Source: Paenibacillus massiliensis subsp. panacisoli DSM 21345 (GTDB taxonomy: Bacteria; Bacillota; Bacilli; Paenibacillales; Paenibacillaceae). Taken from it: DNA of 62,830 bases. Numbering within the stretch: position 1 is the stretch's first letter; each line of letters begins with the position of its first letter. The DNA lies in contig NZ_AUFO01000033.1 of the NCBI RefSeq assembly GCF_000426545.1, positions 1 to 62,830 on the forward strand. Reading direction: 5' to 3'. The notes below the pieces were generated by a model. That model had not been told where the DNA came from and did not search any database. It worked only from the letters and a program-made list of their open reading frames with translations. This document shows, one piece after another, positions 1 to 9,646 of this stretch. The translations under genes were made by a program, and so were the position numbers.

Positions 1-1970
1 GAGGCTGTCCCATAAGTAGATATTCTACTGGCGGAGACAGGCCCTCTGTGTTCTCAAAAGCTTAAAACGTCAACAGAGCAGCGATTCTCCCGTTATTGGA
101 GAATCGCTGCTCTGCGTTTTTGGTCATTTACAGCTTGCTTCAATAGATTATGGGCGAGCGAAAGCCAGCCGACCTCCAGCGTCACTTTTTCGATGCCGCG
201 AAGCAGAAATCGCCGGAAGCCCCGGTTGTTCTTCAGTTGTCCAAATACGCTTTCTGGCTCCGTCATTCGGCGTACGGATAAGAGATATCCTTCCTCGCTT
301 TGCAGCGTTTCCCGAGCCTGCTTCTGGTACCGTAATCGTTCCAAGCTCACCACGACTTCCCGATTTCCCCTTGCCTTCGTGCAGCTTTCTTTTAGCGGAC
401 ATCCTTCGCAGCTCTGACTTCGGTAATGACGCTTCCGAATTTCGTATCCGCTCTCTACGATTTCCTTACTCTCTTTGCGGAAATACAGCGTTTGTCCAGC
501 CGTGCATATCCAGTGATCCTCGGCTTCGTTGTACATCCAGTTCTCCATCTTTCCGACATTCGCTTTCCAGGCTTTGCTCTTTTCCTTGTGGTAGCTGCCA
601 TATTTCACTACCGCCTGAATCTCTTTCTTTTCCAGGTAGGCGTAGTTTTCTTCGCTGCCGTAGCCGGCATCCGCAATTACGGTCTTTGGAAGTTTCCCAA
701 GGATCTGCCTTGCTTTTTCCATGTGCGGTTGTAAACAGCGGGTGTCGGTCGCTCTTTGGTGTAGACTGTAGGCTAAAATAAACTGGTTTTCGGTCCCAAT
801 CTGTACATTGTAGCCTGGTTTCAGCTGGCCATTTCGCATGTGGTCTTCTTTCATTCGCATAAACGTCGCGTCTGAGTCTGTTTTACTGAAACTATTTCGG
901 TCACCAAGCAGCTTTTGGTACTGCTCGTACTTTAGCAGCCGAGGAAGCAAATCCTTCCGTAGCCTCCGAACTGCCTTTTTTAGGGGCTTGTCTTTCGGTT
1001 TTAGGGCAAGCTGAGCTTCAAGCTTTTCCACGGCTTGTTCGAGTTTTACACTGCTCACTTCGAAACCTGTGCCGAGTTCAGCAAGATCTTTCCCTTGATT
1101 CTCTTGGTCTTCCTGCTCTTGTGCCGCTTCAATGTCAGCGAACAGGGCATGTACCTTTTCCTGCAGTTTGGCTTTGTGTTTGCTGACGGCTTTGCCCCAC
1201 ACAAACGTATAACGGTTAGCATTGGCCTCGATTTTGGTTCCGTCCACAAAGTACTGCTCCAAAGAAACGTATTTTTCGTCAGCCAGAAACTGAAGCACGG
1301 CGGTAAATACGGCTTCGAGAACGCTCTTCATCCGCTCGGAGCGGAAGCGGTTAAGGGTCCGAAAGTCTGGCCGCTGCCGTCCGGCGAGCCACATGAAGAG
1401 GATGTTCTCCCGGATGGATTTGGCGATTTGGCGGGAGGAATATATACGCTGAGTGTAGGCGTAAATGATGACTTTGGTAAGCATTTTAGGGTGATAGCTG
1501 TCACGGCCACCGCCAGGGTAGGCCGCGTCAAAAATGGCGTCGTCCAGCCGATTGACGGCCGCATTCACGACACGAACGAGGTGGTGTTCTGGAATATCTT
1601 CTTCCAGATCCATTGGCAAGCAAAGTTGGTCCATGGTATATTGAATGTACAAAAGAAACCCTCCTTTGAAATGGTTGCTCGACACTTCCATTTTACCAAA
1701 GAATGGTTTCTTTTTTTGTATTTTTAAAAGAATTGAAAATGATTCTCCCGCTTAAACAGTGGAGAGGACGGACTGATTGTGGAAAAGCGGTAGCGGTCGC
1801 CTTTGTCCCCGGATTTTCACCGCTTAGGAAAATAAATAAAATCTGGGGACAACAGCGATTGGAACAACGGTCCGTTCACGGAGCGTCCTCTCGAAGTGCC
1901 TAAGTATATCCTACTCTAAAACCAAAGGGTGTCCCAAGCAGCCATTTCATGGCTTTTGGGACACCCCCTT
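1..1970 (-). mobile_element. IS1182-family insertion sequence, apparently complete
   Basis: One transposase gene is flanked by short imperfect inverted ends: GGCTGTCCCATAAG near base 3 and, read on the minus strand, GGGTGTCCCAAAAG at the right end. The right end (1927-1967) also folds as a hairpin, GGGTGTCCCAA against TTGGGACACCC. The left end coincides with the window edge, so a target duplication cannot be checked. A heavily deleted copy of the same element lies at 41381-41890. Confidence 0.85.
93..1652 (-). CDS. IS1182-family transposase (DDE)
   Basis: The product catalyses transposition of the surrounding element. It has the N-terminal DUF772-type region (DQLCLPMDLEEDIP, then RTLNRFRSER near residue 115), the VDGTKIEANANRYTFVWGK block and a DDE core with VIADAGYGSEENY. 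A cysteine cluster (CEGCPLKESC) and a C-terminal FGQLKNNRGFRRF box follow, as is usual for IS1182. I choose the TTG at 1652, six bases after AGGAGGG, giving 519 residues that begin MYIQYTMDQ, a typical family start. A longer frame to 1691 has no ribosome site. The gene has no visible frameshift and may be active. Confidence 0.9.
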   Translation of the reverse strand: MYIQYTMDQLCLPMDLEEDIPEHHLVRVVNAAVNRLDDAIFDAAYPGGGRDSYHPKMLTKVIIYAYTQRIYSSRQIAKSIRENILFMWLAGRQRPDFRTLNRFRSERMKSVLEAVFTAVLQFLADEKYVSLEQYFVDGTKIEANANRYTFVWGKAVSKHKAKLQEKVHALFADIEAAQEQEDQENQGKDLAELGTGFEVSSVKLEQAVEKLEAQLALKPKDKPLKKAVRRLRKDLLPRLLKYEQYQKLLGDRNSFSKTDSDATFMRMKEDHMRNGQLKPGYNVQIGTENQFILAYSLHQRATDTRCLQPHMEKARQILGKLPKTVIADAGYGSEENYAYLEKKEIQAVVKYGSYHKEKSKAWKANVGKMENWMYNEAEDHWICTAGQTLYFRKESKEIVESGYEIRKRHYRSQSCEGCPLKESCTKARGNREVVVSLERLRYQKQARETLQSEEGYLLSVRRMTEPESVFGQLKNNRGFRRFLLRGIEKVTLEVGWLSLAHNLLKQAVNDQKRRAAILQ

Positions 1971-2021
1971 ACTCAGCATTCACATTTATGTTGTCCATGA
2001 CGAGCAATGATTCATTCCAAT

Positions 2022-2843
2022 TTATACCAGCACTTCCTTAAGTGCAGATTCTACAAGCTCCTGATACTGCTGAATGTGATTCTTCGAGGCATGTATTCTA
2101 TATTGCTCGAACAGCCCGACGCTTTTCTTGAAGTCATTTCCACTATTATGCTGAATGGCCGAGGAGAGCAGCTCTAGGACATGCTCCACCACTTGTCCAA
2201 ACCGATGATGCGAAGCGTTATATTTAATGAGCTCTAATAGATACATATGATAATCCGATAAATGCTTAAGCATTTGGGCAGGATTCATTAATGAAATAGA
2301 TTGTGCCAGAAGAGGCAGCAGGTCGTCAATGAGCAGATGGTGTAGGTTAGCTATGCGGATTAGGGTGACGAGACCAGGGAGGATATCTGGCTTGTGCTCA
2401 AGCAAAACTTGTGTATATTCATAAAGCTTATCAATACGACCAGACAGAAGGTCAAGCTCCAGCAGCTGTAATCTTGCTATAGATCGAAAACGCTTTCTTA
2501 TATGGCACTCCGATTCCTTCGGATCATCGAACCAATCGAGGCGGGAAAAGGCACTTATACAATCTCTCGCCAATCCATACTCGCCCATCCTCTTGTATGC
2601 AACCCCCTTCATCATATGGCTGTAGCCATAGTAGTGTACCAGGGGCTGATTCATCTGCAATCTCTTGGGGTGTATACCATCCTTTCGGAAGCGCTGCTGC
2701 AGCTGGTATGCTTTACCCGCTACAGATGCAAGATGATCCGCATGCGTAATCATCGTGCTCCAGTCCTCGAAAGAAAGTGCTAATTCAATCATGTTAACCA
2801 GGGTGTCCAGATTCGTGCTGTTCGACAATACCTTGTCTTCCAA
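2022..2843 (-). CDS. TPR protein resembling the C-terminal half of an RRNPP/Alo-type receptor, without HTH
   Basis: This all-helical protein of about 273 residues has no signal peptide and no DNA-binding domain. It aligns colinearly by eye with roughly residues 205-472 of the HTH-TPR receptor at 57048-58466: QPLVHYYGYSHMM matches RPLFLYVAYADLL, LLSGRIDKLYEY matches LLSGDLSVYNNY, and SVGLFEQYR matches SIGMFEHFR. The start is the TTG at 2843, six bases downstream of GGGAGGAG; the longer frame begins inside that ribosome site. It has its own promoter (2880-2908), so it is not an obvious broken remnant. IS1182 begins 51 bp after its stop and may have displaced a downstream peptide gene. It could be a ligand-binding modulator or a truncated paralogue. 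Confidence 0.7.
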   Translation of the reverse strand: MEDKVLSNSTNLDTLVNMIELALSFEDWSTMITHADHLASVAGKAYQLQQRFRKDGIHPKRLQMNQPLVHYYGYSHMMKGVAYKRMGEYGLARDCISAFSRLDWFDDPKESECHIRKRFRSIARLQLLELDLLSGRIDKLYEYTQVLLEHKPDILPGLVTLIRIANLHHLLIDDLLPLLAQSISLMNPAQMLKHLSDYHMYLLELIKYNASHHRFGQVVEHVLELLSSAIQHNSGNDFKKSVGLFEQYRIHASKNHIQQYQELVESALKEVLV

Positions 2844-2879
2844 CGAATTCTCCTCCCTCAAACAAATTCATATGAAAGG

Positions 2880-2908
2880 ATTATAGAATATTATCTACCC
2901 TCGGTCAA
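2880..2908 (-). promoter_or_regulatory. Sigma-A promoter of the TPR gene
   Basis: On the minus strand TTGACC (2903-2908) and TATAAT (2880-2885) are separated by exactly 17 bases, about 37 bases upstream of the TTG start. This is an almost perfect vegetative promoter. Confidence 0.8.
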
Positions 2909-3001
2909 TTTGACATCACGTGCTAAGGTATACGTTTGGAATGATAAAAAATCGGTTAATGAGAACATAACATTTCTATATATCTCAGGAGGTTATATTT
3001 T

Positions 3002-3571
3002 ATGAAATGGTTCGCTCGTCTTATGCTCGTAGCTGCTCTACTTCTCGTAGCTGCATGCTCCAATTCAGGTACAGAACCCGCACAGGAGGACACAGGAAAT
3101 GGACAGGAGGTCGTAACTGAGCCCGATGGCCAGACTCCCGATAATGAGGCAACACCAGAGCCAGGCACTCCTGACGGAACTGAGGATACGAACACCGGAC
3201 AAGCTGCGATCTTAACGCTGGACCAGGTCCAACAAGCCATCCAGGCTCAAGGGCTGGAGCTTACTGCTGCTTCGCAGGAAAACGACTGGGTGCTGAATGA
3301 TGTAGAGCCACAGAGAAATACGCTCAATGGCTCGGCTGATCAGCCAGAGAACAACGAGATCGTCACCATCTATGTCTTCGATTCCGAGCAGGCTCGGCAG
3401 GAGGGATTAGCCAACTTCAACGAACAGACCGCCAATCTCCCAATCAAAAAGCCAGCAGCTATCGAACACAAGAATGTCCTGATTCTGTACTGGTACAATG
3501 CAGAGGAGACGGATAATCCTGCCACGCTCGATACAGCCGTCCAACTCGATCATGCGTTGAAGGCACTTTAA
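3002..3571 (+). CDS. Predicted lipoprotein of unknown function
   Basis: The 189-residue product starts with a lysine-containing hydrophobic signal and a lipobox (LVAAC, Cys at residue 19), so it should be lipid-anchored outside the membrane. A disordered acidic/Pro/Thr/Gly linker follows (about residues 20-68). The C-terminal domain of about 120 residues starts LTLDQVQQAIQAQGLEL and contains EIVTIYVFDSEQAR. I do not recognise the family, although the domain resembles small extracytoplasmic lipoprotein folds common in Paenibacillus. The start is supported by AGGAGG 10 bases upstream. It is a single gene, divergent from the TPR gene, with a terminator behind it. Confidence 0.75.
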   Translation: MKWFARLMLVAALLLVAACSNSGTEPAQEDTGNGQEVVTEPDGQTPDNEATPEPGTPDGTEDTNTGQAAILTLDQVQQAIQAQGLELTAASQENDWVLNDVEPQRNTLNGSADQPENNEIVTIYVFDSEQARQEGLANFNEQTANLPIKKPAAIEHKNVLILYWYNAEETDNPATLDTAVQLDHALKAL

Positions 3572-3622
3572 TGGAGGATGATCCTTAGCAGCTCATTTTC
3601 AAGTAATAGCTTGTAAATAACA

Positions 3623-3668
3623 AACAGGATTGCCTCGCAAGCAGTGAGCTTACGAATGCAATCCTGTT
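3623..3668. terminator. Bidirectional terminator between convergent genes
   Basis: AACAGGATTGC (3623-3633) and GCAATCCTGTT (3658-3668) form an 11-bp perfect stem between the lipoprotein gene and the convergent nuclease gene. The flanking T-tracts are modest. Confidence 0.6.
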
Positions 3669-3704
3669 GTTGTTATGCCTTAGACGAAATGAGCTCCCTT
3701 AAGC

Positions 3705-6700
3705 CTATTGTGCTTGACGCGCCTCAAGGGCGTTCAGAAGCAAGGTTACCACTTCGGCACGAGTAGCTTCTGCCAGTGGATTGAACTGATTGTTGCCAGC
3801 ACCCTGTACGAGACCTGCATCTACCGCAGCAGCTACATATGGAGCTGCCCATGCTGGGATGCGGCCTGCATCGGTGAATGTCGGCTTCGCTGCCGGGTCC
3901 ACCGTCAGACCAAGTGCCCTAACCAGCATTACTGTCATTTCTGTCCGGTTCATGTTCGCGGCTGGGCGGAAGGTTCCGTCCTCATATCCGCTAATGATGC
4001 CCATTTGCACTGCTTGGGCCACATATGAACGGGACCAGGCCGGAATGTTGTTGGCATCCTGGAAGGAAAGGTTATTGCTGCTAGCCTCAAGCCCTAATGC
4101 TCGCGCCAGCATAACCACAAATTCTGCACGGCTTGCTTTTGCATTAGGACGGAATTCGCCATTTTCATAGCCATTTACAATTCCAAGTGCTACTGCCTTT
4201 TGAACAGCTTCTCTTGCCCAGTGACTTGCCGTATCCGAGAAGTTCACATTAGAGACTGGTGGAGTTGTGTTATCACCAGGAACCTCTGGCGTTGTCGGCT
4301 GTTCCGGTGTTGTTGGCTCTGGTGTTGTTGGTTGAGTAGGCGTTGGAGCCCCTCCACCGCCGGAGCTGCCACCCGGGGTATTTCCATCGATATCGTCGGA
4401 GCCGCCACTGCTGGAGCCACCGCCAGGAAGAGGACCTCCCTTAAGATCAATGATGCGCCCTTCCACCCCTTGCTTCACGACACCTACCCGATCTAGTTGC
4501 TCCAGGAACACCTCGTAATCGACAAGGTTCAGCTCATAATGACGCTGATCTGCCTTCGCTGCCTTCATGGAGCGGTAGAAGTCACCACCGTCAGCCATGA
4601 AAGAATTCGTAGCTACAATATAGAAAGCATTAGGATCAATATTGCTATACGTGCCATTCGCATTTTGGATCTGAACACGGCGGACACGCTCGCCTACCTG
4701 TGTCACTTGTCCAGTTGTAGCGTCGATCTTCTCACCCTTCTTGGTCGAGTCATAGTAGAAGCGGAGTCCGGATACTTGCGGGAAACGTCCTTCTCCAGAT
4801 TCTACTCCGCTGACACCATTCTCCAGAGCGGCTGTAATTTCCTTACCTGTCATCTTGAGCGCTGTAAGATTGTTGCCGAATGGCATCATGGTCAGCAGCC
4901 CACCCAAGGTAATGTCTCCCTGAGGCAAGGATGCACGAATACCTCCGCCATTCTGAATGGCTACATAGCCTTTCACATCATTCGCTTGAACGATGCTTTT
5001 GACTTTAGCCAGCATACCGTCAGTCATCAGATTGCCTAGATTGGTCTCCTTCTTGCGGACACTTCCCCGCTCACCGTCAAGGAACACCTCAGAGCTTCCT
5101 ACAATCGTTTTCTTGAATTCGTCAAGCTGAGGAGCATATTCAGACAGAATGGCAGCTGCTTCCGGGTCATCCTTGTAGACGTAAGCTCCGGAGCCGTCCT
5201 TCTGATCCAGGTTCAGTAAGGAGCCTCCCCATGTCTGTAATACGCCCTCTTCATTAAAGGTCACATCCAATTGTCCAAGGGATTGATTGTATTCACCTGT
5301 CTGCACAATCAACGTCGGCTCGGCTTGCTCATTCACTACCACAGGCTCGGACAGCTTCGTATGAGAATGTCCACCCACAATAATATCAATGCCTTGTACA
5401 GCCTGCGCCAGCTCCAGATCTACCGTGTAACCCAGATGAGAGACAGCGATAATCTTGTTGACACCCTCTTGCTTAAGCATATCTACCGTAGCATTGGCGC
5501 TTGCTACTTGATTCTTGAATACAAGATGCTCACCAGGTGAGGCCAGAGATACGGTATCCGGTGTCGTCAGACCGAAAATACCAATCTTCTCGCCTTCAAC
5601 CTCCTTGATGATGGCTGGATAGATCGTAGCCTTGGCTGCTGGCTGACCAATCTCGTTACGATACAGCCCAGACAAGCTAGGCTCAGCTGTAAAATCAATG
5701 TTCGAGCTCACAAACGGGAATTCAGCCTTCTTGATGAAGTCTGCCAATAAAGCTGGTCCTTTGTCGAACTCATGATTACCGAACGTCATCGCATCATATC
5801 CCGACAGATTCATGAAGCGTAGATCGGCTAATCCATTGAACAGGTTGAAATACAGTGTACCTGAGAATACATCCCCGGCATCGACAAGCAAGGTGTTGTC
5901 ATTGCGATGCTCGTTAATCGCTGTAATACGACGAGGCACATTGTCAAGATGGGCATGTGTATCGTTCGTATGAAGCACACGCAGCTTGTAATCTCCATCC
6001 TGCGGAAGATCCTCGAAGGACAACTGCGCGAGCAACGGATCGTGGTCACTTACTCGCCCATGAGCCTGCTCGAAATCCGCATTCACATGTACAACCTCAA
6101 TAGCCGCTGCCTTAGCCGTCTTACGATCGGTCAGAATATGATCCAGAGTCTGGGAGTTACCGTCATAAATATAAGAGTAACGCTTCTCTTCTGGAAGCTG
6201 ATCTACCAGATTCGTAAGCTCTTGACCCTTCAGCAGATGCAATGTTCTGGAGAATTGGAAATCATTAAAGTCACCCAGTGCTACGACTCTGACGTTCGGA
6301 TCGCGGTCCACCAATTGCTTAATGAAGCCATTCACGATCGTCGCCTGCTTCGCACGCTGCACCTCACTGCTCCGTACAACAGGCTGCACACTGCCATATG
6401 GCTTCAGATCGCCACCCTTGGAATTAAAGTGGTTAGCGATAACAACTACCCGCTCATCCTTGAACTGGAACTCCGCAGCCAATGGCTTACGTGAGCTGGC
6501 GAACGCTTCATCACCAGGTGCAATCCGTCCCGGATTCAGCGACAGAGTACCATCTGTGTTCACCTCAACTGGTGTTGCAGCATCGCCCTTCACGGCATTG
6601 CCTGTCAGACTTACACGCTCAGGGTTATACAGGAAGCCTACCCGGATGTTCGCTCCAGGTGCCCCTCCATCCAGGTTGTTCACTGGGGCAATATCCGTAT

Positions 6701-9311
6701 AGCTGTAGTCAACGCCGCCCTGATTCCGAATCGCGTCGATCAGGGTCTGGAAGCTTTGGTCCGCCGCTGTATTTCCACTATTCGTATCGCCGTCGTTGTC
6801 TTGAACCTCCATGACACCTATGATGTCTGGCTGCTTGAGATTATTCACAATAATTGCAGCAATCTTCTGTGCTCTGGCTGCATCCTTCTTGCTGAAGTTC
6901 TCTACGTTGAACGTGGCTACCGTCAGCTTGTCTTCAGCTGGGGCAATCGTAGTAACAGCCTGGCCTAGATCACTTGGAATGACAACTGGAAGGTTACCCT
7001 CTGGCTGAATCTTGAAATTCCCATTGGCATAGGTCAAGACGCCTGTGACAGAACCATTCAGCTTATCACCCGTCTTCACAGCCACAGACGGCTTCTTGTT
7101 AATGAAGATCCGTTGCGGATTTAGAGAGCTCTCGAATTGACCTGCGCCGTCTCCACGGAGAATAACTCCTCCTGCTGGTGTGCGGAGCGGATTATTTGGC
7201 TCATTGTCCACCACAACTGCCAGTCCTGGCTCACTGGAGTATGGGCCTACAATCGTTGGTTGGTTCACTTGTACGCGCATGCTTTCCAGGCTTTCATAGA
7301 AATCAATAGCGTCCTGCTCTGGATTGAAGACCTGCAGACTGTCGGAATCAATGACATTTGGCAAGGTCCGCCCACCTGCTCCTATTACTACTGGTGTAGG
7401 TAATGGTACCGTCGTGTTCTCCTTCTGAATATCTGTAGCTACAATCTGAGTGATGCTCAGTTCGTTCGCAGCAGGCTCGTATTCCTTCACCTGACCGCTC
7501 ACCTTCACCGGTGTTCCCACGGTTACGCCATGAGATGGACGATATACTTGAATCGCTTCAGAGGTAGCATCATTGTTATCCTCCAGACCAGGATATTCCT
7601 GCATCGTGAAGGAGCTACCGGATACGGAGGTAACAATCCCTTCTACACCCCTTACCTCAAATCCATTGAATAATGAGGAATGGGATTCGCCCTGAATATC
7701 ATGGATACGCAGACCATCCAGGGATGGAAGGACCTTATAAGTAAACGTATAAGTGCTGCTGATGTCGCTGTTCATAACAGCAATAGCCTTGACGGTAGCG
7801 TCTTCCTCAATAACGATAGGGCCTGTATACAAAGTAGATTGCAGGGTAGGTTCTTCCCCATTCAGTGTGTAATAGATCGTAGCGCCTGTCTTCGGAGAAG
7901 TCAGTTCAACGGATCCACCCTTGACAATGCCACCTGTCGGAACACTGGCTTGTACAGACAGTAGACGTTCGATCACGTCGGACGCATCCCGTGGTAGCAA
8001 TTCCAAACCATAGCTTGTATGATAGGTCATTACACCAGTAATACGCTCGTATGTCTTACCCACTGTAAGAGCTGTAGGGGCATTCTTGGCGTAGATCGTA
8101 ATCTCTTCCGCACTGTGTGTGTCTTTACCATAGAAGGTTGTGCTATTACTGCGAGCAATGTCAGTAGTACTAAGCTCTACTAGCATGCCCTCATAGCGCC
8201 CACCAGGACCTTTGCTGCCATCGCTCGCGCGAGCAAAGTCAGTTGAGGTTAGCAGAAGTGGTGTCGGCAGATCCTGATCACGCTCCGTGACACTCACATA
8301 GCCGCCAGCGAAGCCACTCTTGTTCACTTCAATCTGAAGCAGACCATTGAAGATTGTCAGGGGGCCGTAAGCCTCGATGCGATCGCCGACTTCAATGGCA
8401 GATTCGCTCGCTCGAATGACGATACCTGCACCCTGATCCTGGATATAATAGTTCGTCTGACCGCCAGACACCTCACGGTAGGTTACAATTCCACGTACAG
8501 CAACCGGGGCATTCTCAGCCTTGGCTCTCGCGTCTGTGATACTTACTGGAGTAGTATCTGCAATCGTGTACTGGAAGCTTGCAATCGGGCTTGGGTCCAA
8601 GCCATCCTTGCCTGCGTAGGCCTGAATGTACGTGTCCGTTGTTACGGTAATCGGTCCATTAAAGAGTGAGAATTGTGCATTAGGACCTGATTCCGTGCTG
8701 TAATAGATATAGGCATCATTCGTAACTGTACTCAGATACACCTCTGTATTGACTGGAACTGGGCCAGATGGCGGCGAGGCCGTCACGGATGCCACCTGAT
8801 TAGCCGGTGTACTGTCAACTACAGCAAAGGTTGTAGCTCCGATGGAACGAATTCCCTTGGTGCTGAAATAGGTGGTGAATGTTCCGTTGTTTATCAGAAT
8901 TTTTTGTTGAAAAATACTAGGCTTAGATACGAGGCCGAATTCGCTTCGTACGCCTGTAGGAAGCTGCACTGGCATCATCTTGCTTACATCGGTCTCGCCA
9001 GGACTTGCTGCGATAGCTACATTGGTGTCCCCGCCATAAGGCTGAGTCTGCTTCACATTGCCTGTGCCTGCGTAGAAGCCAACGACATATCCTTCAATGG
9101 ATATCGTAGAATCATCTGGAGTCATCGCAAGAGCCTGATCCACCGTAAGGGTGCCACCAGCAGCCGATGCCCGATCTGCGAAGAGTCCCGCCGGGATCGC
9201 TCCGGTAATCATGACGATGAAGATAAGCATCCATTGGAAGGACCGTTGTATGGCCTTGGCCTCCCTCACTTGTCTCCATAATCTTGCTTGCCTTGATTGC
9301 TTGCTGTACAT
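3705..9311 (-). CDS. Giant secreted nuclease / 5'-nucleotidase fusion with SLH cell-wall anchor
   Basis: This 1868-residue surface enzyme probably degrades extracellular nucleic acid and nucleotides, releasing nucleosides and phosphate. In order it has: a long signal peptide (cleavage after ASA, near residue 51); a DUF6359-like region (about 55-165); a chitobiase-C-like module (170-250); an OB-fold module (255-345); a second chitobiase-C-like module (450-530); a second OB fold (540-650); an endonuclease/exonuclease/phosphatase domain (795-1100; FNVENF, GVMEVQDNDG, GDFNDFQ, SDHDPL); a metallophosphatase domain (1114-1400; HTNDTHAH, DAGDVF, GNHEFDKG, GGHSHT); a 5'-nucleotidase C-domain (1425-1600; NGGGIRASLPQGDITLG); a Gly/Pro/Thr linker; and three SLH repeats (1690-1868). 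It is related in plan to B. subtilis YhcR but larger. The ATG follows GGGAG at 8 bases. A Pho-box-like site is about 240 bp upstream. Key catalytic motifs appear intact. Confidence 0.9.
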   Translation of the reverse strand: MYSKQSRQARLWRQVREAKAIQRSFQWMLIFIVMITGAIPAGLFADRASAAGGTLTVDQALAMTPDDSTISIEGYVVGFYAGTGNVKQTQPYGGDTNVAIAASPGETDVSKMMPVQLPTGVRSEFGLVSKPSIFQQKILINNGTFTTYFSTKGIRSIGATTFAVVDSTPANQVASVTASPPSGPVPVNTEVYLSTVTNDAYIYYSTESGPNAQFSLFNGPITVTTDTYIQAYAGKDGLDPSPIASFQYTIADTTPVSITDARAKAENAPVAVRGIVTYREVSGGQTNYYIQDQGAGIVIRASESAIEVGDRIEAYGPLTIFNGLLQIEVNKSGFAGGYVSVTERDQDLPTPLLLTSTDFARASDGSKGPGGRYEGMLVELSTTDIARSNSTTFYGKDTHSAEEITIYAKNAPTALTVGKTYERITGVMTYHTSYGLELLPRDASDVIERLLSVQASVPTGGIVKGGSVELTSPKTGATIYYTLNGEEPTLQSTLYTGPIVIEEDATVKAIAVMNSDISSTYTFTYKVLPSLDGLRIHDIQGESHSSLFNGFEVRGVEGIVTSVSGSSFTMQEYPGLEDNNDATSEAIQVYRPSHGVTVGTPVKVSGQVKEYEPAANELSITQIVATDIQKENTTVPLPTPVVIGAGGRTLPNVIDSDSLQVFNPEQDAIDFYESLESMRVQVNQPTIVGPYSSEPGLAVVVDNEPNNPLRTPAGGVILRGDGAGQFESSLNPQRIFINKKPSVAVKTGDKLNGSVTGVLTYANGNFKIQPEGNLPVVIPSDLGQAVTTIAPAEDKLTVATFNVENFSKKDAARAQKIAAIIVNNLKQPDIIGVMEVQDNDGDTNSGNTAADQSFQTLIDAIRNQGGVDYSYTDIAPVNNLDGGAPGANIRVGFLYNPERVSLTGNAVKGDAATPVEVNTDGTLSLNPGRIAPGDEAFASSRKPLAAEFQFKDERVVVIANHFNSKGGDLKPYGSVQPVVRSSEVQRAKQATIVNGFIKQLVDRDPNVRVVALGDFNDFQFSRTLHLLKGQELTNLVDQLPEEKRYSYIYDGNSQTLDHILTDRKTAKAAAIEVVHVNADFEQAHGRVSDHDPLLAQLSFEDLPQDGDYKLRVLHTNDTHAHLDNVPRRITAINEHRNDNTLLVDAGDVFSGTLYFNLFNGLADLRFMNLSGYDAMTFGNHEFDKGPALLADFIKKAEFPFVSSNIDFTAEPSLSGLYRNEIGQPAAKATIYPAIIKEVEGEKIGIFGLTTPDTVSLASPGEHLVFKNQVASANATVDMLKQEGVNKIIAVSHLGYTVDLELAQAVQGIDIIVGGHSHTKLSEPVVVNEQAEPTLIVQTGEYNQSLGQLDVTFNEEGVLQTWGGSLLNLDQKDGSGAYVYKDDPEAAAILSEYAPQLDEFKKTIVGSSEVFLDGERGSVRKKETNLGNLMTDGMLAKVKSIVQANDVKGYVAIQNGGGIRASLPQGDITLGGLLTMMPFGNNLTALKMTGKEITAALENGVSGVESGEGRFPQVSGLRFYYDSTKKGEKIDATTGQVTQVGERVRRVQIQNANGTYSNIDPNAFYIVATNSFMADGGDFYRSMKAAKADQRHYELNLVDYEVFLEQLDRVGVVKQGVEGRIIDLKGGPLPGGGSSSGGSDDIDGNTPGGSSGGGGAPTPTQPTTPEPTTPEQPTTPEVPGDNTTPPVSNVNFSDTASHWAREAVQKAVALGIVNGYENGEFRPNAKASRAEFVVMLARALGLEASSNNLSFQDANNIPAWSRSYVAQAVQMGIISGYEDGTFRPAANMNRTEMTVMLVRALGLTVDPAAKPTFTDAGRIPAWAAPYVAAAVDAGLVQGAGNNQFNPLAEATRAEVVTLLLNALEARQAQ

Positions 9312-9550
9312 TCATTCAACTCCCATTCATTGTAGTTGGCATGCGCTTACAATATGTCTGAGCCTGTATGGAGCCTGTCCAGGCTATACAGCTTATACAT
9401 CATATGAGCAGGACACTTGAGTAGGCGTCACTAGCTCACAGAGTGTGGCCTTACCGCCTCACTACCGATATAGCAAAAACGTCAAGGTGTGAGTGCTGAT
9501 ACCAGGAAACGACACTACGAAATAAGCACTACATCAGTGTAGGCGGCTTC

Positions 9551-9589
9551 TGTTAAATCGGCATGATGTTTTGGTTAACATGATGTGAA
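9551..9589 (-). promoter_or_regulatory. Candidate PhoP-binding box upstream of the nuclease/5'-nucleotidase
   Basis: On the minus strand four hexamers occur at exact 11-bp steps: TTCACA (9584-9589), TTAACC (9573-9578), ATCATG (9562-9567) and TTAACA (9551-9556). Three of the four fit the Bacillus Pho-box unit TTNACA, which is known to repeat with 5-bp gaps. A TACACT lies just downstream as a possible -10. The site is about 240 bp from the start codon, which implies a long leader. Phosphate control fits the enzyme's function. Confidence 0.5.
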
Positions 9590-9646
9590 TTTCTGCACCG
9601 AAGGGAAGTAGGGGGTCTTTTTCATCGAAAAGTGTTCTTAAACACC

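Noticed and set aside
1970..2060. A propeptide gene downstream of the HTH-less TPR gene, by analogy with 56966-57085
   Set aside because: All three minus-strand frames were read. Only very short frames without a hydrophobic export segment or ribosome site occur before IS1182 begins.
9330..9352. cre-like TTGTAAGCGCATGCC just upstream of the giant nuclease gene
   Set aside because: Only about 12 of 14 consensus positions match and the half sites are not symmetric, so it is not listed as a site.
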